Origin: Kribbella sp. NBC_00382
GTDB lineage: Bacteria; Actinomycetota; Actinomycetes; Propionibacteriales; Kribbellaceae
Direction: 5' to 3'
Assembly: GCF_036067295.1 (NCBI RefSeq)
Contig: NZ_CP107954.1
Location: forward strand, 6,758,001 to 6,822,000
Length of the DNA stretch: 64,000 bases
Part shown: positions 58,027 through 64,000 of the stretch, piece by piece
Position numbering within the stretch: the stretch's first letter is position 1
Layout: each line of letters opens with the position of its first letter
Notes under the pieces: model-generated
Told to the model about the DNA's origin: nothing
Database searches by the model: none
Seen by the model: the letters and a program-made list of their open reading frames with translations, nothing else
Position numbers and translations under genes: made by a program

Positions 58027-61000
58027 GTGGGCGGGAGCACGGACGCCATTGTGTTGCCGTCCGGCGGCGGAGCGATGGCAGGGATCGGCGAGACGTTCGG
58101 TCCTGACCCACATACCGGCACAGGGAACTTCACCGTGCCGATCGCCCTTCCGCCAGGACGTGGGGGGCTCCAGCCTCAACTGCAACTGGGGTACAGCACC
58201 GGTAGCGGGAACGGGCCGTTCGGACTCGGCTGGGGGCTGTCACTGCCCGGTGTCAGCCGCCGAACCGGCAAGGGCGTGCCGCGGTACGACGAGAAACGCG
58301 ACGTCTACCTGCTGTCGGGTGGGGAAGAGCTGGTCGCGGTCGGCAGCAATGGCCCGGCCACCCTCTACCGCCCACGCACGGAAGGGCTCTACGCGCGGAT
58401 AGCCCGTCGGCGGGACGGTACCGACGACTACTGGCAGGTGACGAGCAAGGACGGCCTGGTCAGCACCTACGGGACACCGGGGTCCTTCGGCTCCGACCCG
58501 GCCACCGTCGCCGACCCACTGGACCGCAGCCGAGTGCTTGGCTGGCAACTCACCCGTACTGCGGACACGTTCGGCAGCCACATCGCCTACGACTACCGGC
58601 GTGACTCAGGTGTCGACGGAGCGCATCACTGGGACCAGCTCTACCCAGAGCGGATCCGCTACGTCGACAACGGGCCCGACTACCTGGTGAGTGTCGGGCT
58701 CGAGTACGAGGAGCGCCCGGACCCGTTCTCGGATCGCCGGGCCGGCTTCGAGGTACGGACCCGGCTGCGCTGCACCCGGATCGCCGTCAGCACCCATGCC
58801 GGCCAGGACCAACTCGTGCGCACCTACGACCTGACCTACTCCGACCAGGCCGCGAACGGCATCTCCCAGCTCACCAGGGTGACGATCACCGGGTACGACG
58901 AGGCCGGCGGCCAGGAGTCGATGCCCGCGTTGGTGTTCGGCTACACAGGCTTCCGGCCCGATCAGCGGTCGTTCACCCCAGTGACTGGGGTGAACCTGCC
59001 TGCGGTGTCGCTGGCCGACCCGTCGCTCGGCCTGGTGGATCTGGCCGGCAACGGGCTGCCTGACCTCGTCCAGCTGGGCGACTCCGCACGGCACTGGCGC
59101 AACCTCGGTGGTGGGCGGTTCGACGTACCGAAGGGCCTTCCCGACGCGCCGGCCGGGCTGAGCCTCGCTGACCCGGCAGTCAGGTTCGTGGATGCCAACG
59201 GTGACGGCCGGCCGGATCTGATGGTGACCTCGGGAGCGCTGTCCGGGTACTTCCCGATCCGGCCGGGACTGGGCTGGGACGAGCGATCCTTCCGCCGGTT
59301 CCGGCAGGCGCCGAGTTTCGAGTTGTCCGACCCGGAGGTCCGGCTGGTCGACCTGGACGGCGACGGGGTGACGGATGCGATCCGGTCCGGCGCGAGGCTG
59401 GAGTGCTTCTTCAACGACCCGGTCGAAGGCTGGCACGCGACCCGTTCGATCAGGTCCGGGCCGGCCTTCTCCTTCGCCGATCCCCGGGTTCACTGGGCGG
59501 ACCTGACCGGCGACGGTCTCCAGGACGTCGGCCTCGTGCACGACGGCAACCTCGAGTACTGGCCGAACCTGGGGCTGGGCAACTGGGGTCCGCCCGTCTC
59601 GATGCGCAACGCCCCCAGGCTTCCGTCCGGCTACGACCCAGCGCGGATTCTCGTCGGTGACGTCGACGGTGATGGCCTGGCCGATCTCGTCTATGTCGAC
59701 GACGACACCGTGACACTGTGGATCAACCAGAGCGGCAATGCGTGGAGTGACCCGATCACTGTCCGGGCGCGGGCGGGCTACCGCGGTACTCCCCCGCTGG
59801 CCGGTGGAGACGTCCGGCTGGTCGATCTGCTCGGGACGGGCACAGTCGGAGTCCTGTGGAGCCGTACCGGCCGCTCAGCGAGCATGTACTTCCTGGACCT
59901 GACCGGTGGCGCCAAGCCCTACCTGCTGGAGCAGGTGGACAACTCCGCCGGCAGCGTCACGACGATTGAGTACGCGCCGTCCACGCGGTACTTCGTGGAA
60001 GACGACCAGCACCACCTGACCCGCTGGCGAACCGCTCTACCGTTTCCGGTGCAAGTGGTGGCCGGGGCAGTGGTGCGGGACGAGTTCTCGGGCGGCAGCC
60101 TGCGGACGTCGTACCGGTATCGGCATGGGCACTGGGATGGGGCTGAACGAGAGTTCCGCGGGTTCGCGATGGTCGAGCAGCGTGATGCCGAGGTGCTGAA
60201 CGGCACCGACCCGCCGCCGACGCTGACGCGCACCTGGTTCCATCCGGGGCCGGTGGGTGATGAGTTCGGCGGCTGGGACGCGCCTGACTTCTCGGACGCC
60301 TACTGGTCAGGTGATCCGACCCTGTTCGAGCCAACCGAGTTGCCGCCGCAGGTACGGGAGCCGGCCGGCCGAAGGATCCGGAGGGACGCCCTGCGCGCTC
60401 TGCGCGGGCGAGCGTTACGGACCGAGGTCTATGCCGAGGACGGAGGTCCACGAGCCGACCGGCCGTACACGGTCTCTGAAACCCGTTACGCCGTTGAGCA
60501 GCTGACCGACCGGGTCTTCTATCCGCATAGCGTCGCGCAGCGGAGCACTACCTGGGAGCGCGGCGACGACCCGATGACCAGCTTCGCGGTCAGCTCCTTC
60601 CTGGCCGACGACGGCAGCTTCGACCCGTTCGGCCGACCACACTCCAGTACTTCGATCGCCTGCCCACGCGGATGGCGGACGATGGCAGACCGCCCGGCAA
60701 CGGAGTTCCTGGTTGCCCACAGCCGCACCGAGTACGCCGTACCGGCTGCAGCTGAGACCTACCTGCATGAGCTGGCTAGTGCCAGCACGGGGTACAGCCT
60801 GTCGGGCACTGCCGGGCAGACCGTCGCAGAGGTGATCGCCGACGCCCTGGCGGTCGGGCCTCGCCTCGAGGTGGACAGCCACAGCGTCACGCACTACGAC
60901 GGCGAGGCGTTTGAAGGGTTGCCAGCCGGTCAGGTGGGCGCGCATGGCCTGCCCACACGGACCAGGACCCTCGTACTGACCGACGCGATCATCACCGAGG

Positions 61001-64000
61001 CGTACGGCGGTCCGCCGCCCTACCTCAAGCCGGCAACGGTCTGGACCGGTGACTACCCCGCCGAGTTCCGCACTCTGCTGTCACCGAACGCCGGATATCA
61101 GCGCGAGCCCGGGGGCTGGTATGCCACAGCCAGTCAGCGCTTCGACGAGCGCGGCCTGGCAGTGGAGAGTCGGGATCCTCAATGGCACGAAGGGAATCCG
61201 CAGGCCCACCGGGTGAGCAGCGAGTATGACGAGTACGGCCTGCTCGTGCTCAGGAACACCGATGCCGCCGGTCTCGTCACCGTGGCCGAGCCCGACTACC
61301 GGGTGTTCCTGCCGCGCAGGGTGGTGGATGCCAATGGCACGGACAGCCGCTTCACCTTCAGCCCACTCGGGCTCCTCACCACCAGCTCGGTCCGTGGACA
61401 GAGCGCGGCCGAAGGCGATGCTGCGGCTCCCACGGTCGAGATGACCTACGACTTCTCCCCTCCGATCAGCCTGCGCACGGTCCGGCGGATCCACCACGAC
61501 ACCGACCTGACCGTGCCCGCCGACCAGCGGGCCGCGACCATCACGACGGTCGAGTACTCCGATGGCTTCGGCCGGTTGCTGCAGACCCGCACCCAGGGCG
61601 ACGAGGTCCGGTTCGCCGAAGCCGGCGACGACCTGGTCGGGCAGCGGGCGGAACCACAGCATCCGAACGTCGTCGTGAACGGCCTGACCGTCTACGACAA
61701 CAAAGGGCGTGAGGTCGAGGTCTACGAGCCGTTCTTCAGCACCGGCTGGGACTACAGCCCGCCACCGGCGACCGGTGCGAAGGTGACGACGACCTACGAC
61801 CCACTGGGCCGGGTCAGCTGCACCGAACTGGCCGACGGATCGCAGGAGCTGATGATCCCTGGCATCCCCGAGTTGACCGACCCACTGCGCTACGAGCCGA
61901 CTCCCTGGATCGCCTACACCTATGACGCGAACGACAACGCCGGCCGAACGCATCCAGCCTCCTCCCAGAGCTACCGACACCACTACGACACCCCTGGCAG
62001 CGTGCTGGTCGACGCACTCGGGCGCGGGATCGAGATGGTCGCGCGGACGAGGGAGGCCGTCGGCGATCCGATCCAGGAGCAGGTCAGCAGGAACCGGTAC
62101 GACAGCAAGGGCAACCTCCTTGAGGTCACCGACCCTCTGGGCCGCTCGGCCATCACCAGCGTCTACGACCTCGCAGGCAGAGCGCTCAAGGTCACCGAGC
62201 TGGACTCCGGCACCCGCGCCACGGTCTACAACGCCACCGGTGCACCGGTCGAGCATCGTGACGGTCGAGGAGCCCTGGTGCTGCAGGGGTACGACGGCCT
62301 TGGGCGGGCCAGCCGTACGTGGGCTCGCGAGCGGCCTGACCAGGAGGCGACTCTGGTCGTACGAGCCGAGTACGGTGATGGGGGTCGGCCGGACCAACCA
62401 CCTGCCGAGCGTGCCGCGGCACGGACGGCGTACCGGCTCGGGCGGTCTTATCGCCAGTGGGACGGAGCGGGCCTGCTCACGGTCGAGCGCTACGACTTCG
62501 CTGGGCGGGTGACGGCCAAGGCCCGCCAGATGGTGTCGGATGCGGCCCTCCTAGCGCCGGAGCCGTTCCGCGCTGACTGGACGGATACTGCTGACCCCGT
62601 GCTGGAGGCCAGCAGCTTCGCGACTGACCTCCAGTACGACGCACTCGGGCGGACGACCCAGCTGATGCTGCCCGTTGACGTGGACGGGGACCGCAAGACC
62701 TTGCACCTTGGCTACTCCAGCGCCGGTCTGCTGACCTCGGTCAGGGCGAACGACGAGACCTATGTCGAGCGAATCTCGTACGACGCCAAGGGGCAACGCA
62801 TCTTGATTGCCCACGGCAACCAGACGATCACCCGCTACACCCATGACCCGCAGACCCGTCGGTTGGCCGGCATGCGCACACACAGGTTCGCAGCACCGGC
62901 CGAACTCGTCTACCGGCCCACCGGCCAACCGCTGCAAGATCTGTCCTACCAGTACGACGTCTCCGGCAACGTCGTACTGATCAATGACCGCACACCCGGC
63001 TGCGGCGTACCCGGTACGCCGCTGGGTCCCGACGCGCTCGACCGGGTCTTTGAGTACGACCCGCTCTACCGGCTCCGAACAGCAAGTGGCCGCGAGTGCG
63101 CAGTACCGGCGGCGACCGACTACGACGTCGTGCCGCGCTGCACCGATGCGACCCAGACCCGGGCCTACACGGAGACCTTCCGGTACGACGCGCTGGGCGG
63201 ACTGAGCGAGCTCAAGCACTTGGCGGGCGGCTCCGGCAGCACCCGCACCTTCACGACGGTAGCCGGAACCAACCGGCTGGCAGGCATGACGACAGGCGGT
63301 GGCAGCAGCATCGGCTATACCTATGATGCCAACGGCAACGTGCTGTCCGAGGGCGAGTCCCGGTTCTTCGAGTGGGATCACGCTGACCGACTGCGCGGCT
63401 ACCGCACCCAGGCAGGCGCAGGCCCTGCCTCGGTCACCGCGCAGTACCTGTACGACGCCGCCGGCGCCCGCGTGAAGAAGCTGGTCCGGTCAGGTGGGCT
63501 GACCACCGTCACCCTGTACGTCGACGGCGGGTTCGAGCGGTGCAGGCGCAGTGGTGTCGGCGGGGACCTTGCCAACGACACGATCACGGTGCAGGACGAC
63601 CGAAGCCGGATTGCGACGATCAGGGCCGGCCAGGCCTTCCCAGGCGACGCCACTCCCCCGGCGCAGTACCACCTGAGCGACCATCTCGGCAGCAGCACTG
63701 TCGTACTGGATGCTGCCGGTGCGGAGGTCAGCCGTGAGGAGTACACGCCGTACGGGCAGACCTCGTTCGGCGGTCAGTCCTTCAAGCGGTATCGCTACGG
63801 CGGCAAGGAGCGTGACGAGGAGAGCGGGCTCAACTACCACGGTGCCCGGTACTACGCGCCCTGGCTCGGGCGGTGGATGAGTCCAGATCCCGCTGGTCCG
63901 GTGGACGGGCTGCATCTGTACAGGTTCGCCTCGAGCAGCCCGATGCGGATGGCAGACCCCAGTGGGCTGCAGAGCTGTGACTCCTCCGGTTGCCAGGGCA
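58027..64000 (+). CDS. SpvB/TcdB/RHS toxin-complex-like protein (partial, runs off window)
   Basis: An open frame from the GTG at 58027 (after GGGGGAGG, 6-base spacing) runs to the window end with no stop, at least 1991 residues. Order: an SpvB-type N-terminus (FGPDPHTGTGNFTVPIALPPG near 25), VCBS/FG-GAP repeats with Dx[DN]GDG motifs (about 330-560), TcdB middle domains (TTIEYAPST near 645 and RWRTALPFPVQVV near 667), many RHS/YD repeats from about 1200, and the RHS core YHLSDHLGSS..LNYHGARYYAPWLGRWMSPDP near 1880-1955. This is the layout of fused TcB-TcC toxin cocoon proteins. There is no signal peptide. A variable C-terminal toxin domain is expected beyond 64000. Confidence 0.9.
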   Translation, partial: MGGSTDAIVLPSGGGAMAGIGETFGPDPHTGTGNFTVPIALPPGRGGLQPQLQLGYSTGSGNGPFGLGWGLSLPGVSRRTGKGVPRYDEKRDVYLLSGGEELVAVGSNGPATLYRPRTEGLYARIARRRDGTDDYWQVTSKDGLVSTYGTPGSFGSDPATVADPLDRSRVLGWQLTRTADTFGSHIAYDYRRDSGVDGAHHWDQLYPERIRYVDNGPDYLVSVGLEYEERPDPFSDRRAGFEVRTRLRCTRIAVSTHAGQDQLVRTYDLTYSDQAANGISQLTRVTITGYDEAGGQESMPALVFGYTGFRPDQRSFTPVTGVNLPAVSLADPSLGLVDLAGNGLPDLVQLGDSARHWRNLGGGRFDVPKGLPDAPAGLSLADPAVRFVDANGDGRPDLMVTSGALSGYFPIRPGLGWDERSFRRFRQAPSFELSDPEVRLVDLDGDGVTDAIRSGARLECFFNDPVEGWHATRSIRSGPAFSFADPRVHWADLTGDGLQDVGLVHDGNLEYWPNLGLGNWGPPVSMRNAPRLPSGYDPARILVGDVDGDGLADLVYVDDDTVTLWINQSGNAWSDPITVRARAGYRGTPPLAGGDVRLVDLLGTGTVGVLWSRTGRSASMYFLDLTGGAKPYLLEQVDNSAGSVTTIEYAPSTRYFVEDDQHHLTRWRTALPFPVQVVAGAVVRDEFSGGSLRTSYRYRHGHWDGAEREFRGFAMVEQRDAEVLNGTDPPPTLTRTWFHPGPVGDEFGGWDAPDFSDAYWSGDPTLFEPTELPPQVREPAGRRIRRDALRALRGRALRTEVYAEDGGPRADRPYTVSETRYAVEQLTDRVFYPHSVAQRSTTWERGDDPMTSFAVSSFLADDGSFDPFGRPHSSTSIACPRGWRTMADRPATEFLVAHSRTEYAVPAAAETYLHELASASTGYSLSGTAGQTVAEVIADALAVGPRLEVDSHSVTHYDGEAFEGLPAGQVGAHGLPTRTRTLVLTDAIITEAYGGPPPYLKPATVWTGDYPAEFRTLLSPNAGYQREPGGWYATASQRFDERGLAVESRDPQWHEGNPQAHRVSSEYDEYGLLVLRNTDAAGLVTVAEPDYRVFLPRRVVDANGTDSRFTFSPLGLLTTSSVRGQSAAEGDAAAPTVEMTYDFSPPISLRTVRRIHHDTDLTVPADQRAATITTVEYSDGFGRLLQTRTQGDEVRFAEAGDDLVGQRAEPQHPNVVVNGLTVYDNKGREVEVYEPFFSTGWDYSPPPATGAKVTTTYDPLGRVSCTELADGSQELMIPGIPELTDPLRYEPTPWIAYTYDANDNAGRTHPASSQSYRHHYDTPGSVLVDALGRGIEMVARTREAVGDPIQEQVSRNRYDSKGNLLEVTDPLGRSAITSVYDLAGRALKVTELDSGTRATVYNATGAPVEHRDGRGALVLQGYDGLGRASRTWARERPDQEATLVVRAEYGDGGRPDQPPAERAAARTAYRLGRSYRQWDGAGLLTVERYDFAGRVTAKARQMVSDAALLAPEPFRADWTDTADPVLEASSFATDLQYDALGRTTQLMLPVDVDGDRKTLHLGYSSAGLLTSVRANDETYVERISYDAKGQRILIAHGNQTITRYTHDPQTRRLAGMRTHRFAAPAELVYRPTGQPLQDLSYQYDVSGNVVLINDRTPGCGVPGTPLGPDALDRVFEYDPLYRLRTASGRECAVPAATDYDVVPRCTDATQTRAYTETFRYDALGGLSELKHLAGGSGSTRTFTTVAGTNRLAGMTTGGGSSIGYTYDANGNVLSEGESRFFEWDHADRLRGYRTQAGAGPASVTAQYLYDAAGARVKKLVRSGGLTTVTLYVDGGFERCRRSGVGGDLANDTITVQDDRSRIATIRAGQAFPGDATPPAQYHLSDHLGSSTVVLDAAGAEVSREEYTPYGQTSFGGQSFKRYRYGGKERDEESGLNYHGARYYAPWLGRWMSPDPAGPVDGLHLYRFASSSPMRMADPSGLQSCDSSGCQG

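Noticed and set aside
58027..64000. A frameshift in the toxin-like gene
   Set aside because: Codon phase checked at 61081 and 63661 agrees with the start at 58027, and recognisable motifs occur in the same frame throughout.

Overview
The window is a high-GC actinobacterial chromosome segment, most consistent with Kribbella or a close relative in the Propionibacteriales. This is inferred from gene content (phosphatidylinositol mannoside genes, CGNR zinc-finger, PAC2, EF-G2, DUF2264 and SpvB/TcdB/RHS families), frequent GTG starts and many apparently leaderless promoters. There is no prophage, CRISPR array, rRNA operon or insertion sequence. Most of the window is ordinary chromosome with conserved housekeeping clusters and several regulatory elements that can be read directly.

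Layout. 1-8.3 kb: a MaoC-like gene end, a short second threonyl-tRNA synthetase behind a threonine-codon leader peptide, tesB, doxX, a PAC2 protein, a hydroxyacid dehydrogenase/DUF2264 pair, and a ferritin behind two iron-box-like sites. 8.3-15.1 kb: a DUF2207 membrane protein, a divergent tyrosine recombinase/coiled-coil pair, and an EF-G-like GTPase. 15.1-17.7 kb: a translationally coupled AAA+/TPR/membrane operon. 17.7-24.6 kb: thrS, an HIT protein, pgsA, an acyltransferase and pimA, which together make phosphatidylinositol mannosides in the order known from mycobacteria, plus a second HIT protein and a lipoprotein-like gene. 24.8-35.3 kb: an ABC exporter with an embedded DedA gene, a ParA-like ATPase, a two-component system with an unusual kinase, a GntR/LacI-type regulator, an SDR and a GT39-like membrane protein. 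35.3-39.5 kb: seven tRNA genes, including a duplicated Gly-Cys-Val cluster; each of the three tRNA-Val genes is followed by the same ~115 bp hairpin module. 39.5-52 kb: an SDR, rsgA, a YihY/BrkB protein and an acyl-CoA dehydrogenase sharing one bidirectional promoter, glyA with a ZTP riboswitch, two efflux-type MFS genes each next to a regulator with a clear palindromic operator, and a GH9 cellulase. 52-57.9 kb: an overlapping assimilatory sulfate reduction operon behind a cysteine leader peptide. 58-64 kb: a giant SpvB/TcdB/RHS toxin-like gene running off the window.

The most interesting items are the threonine attenuator on an editing-less ThrRS, the repeated tRNA-Val downstream module with a compensatory base change, the bidirectional promoter built on one TACCGTA heptamer, the tandem iron boxes before ferritin, the recombinase/coiled-coil pair, the AAA+/TPR/membrane operon, and a family of intergenic inverted repeats ending in ACTTTGTGC. 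All calls are read by eye; no database search or folding program was run.
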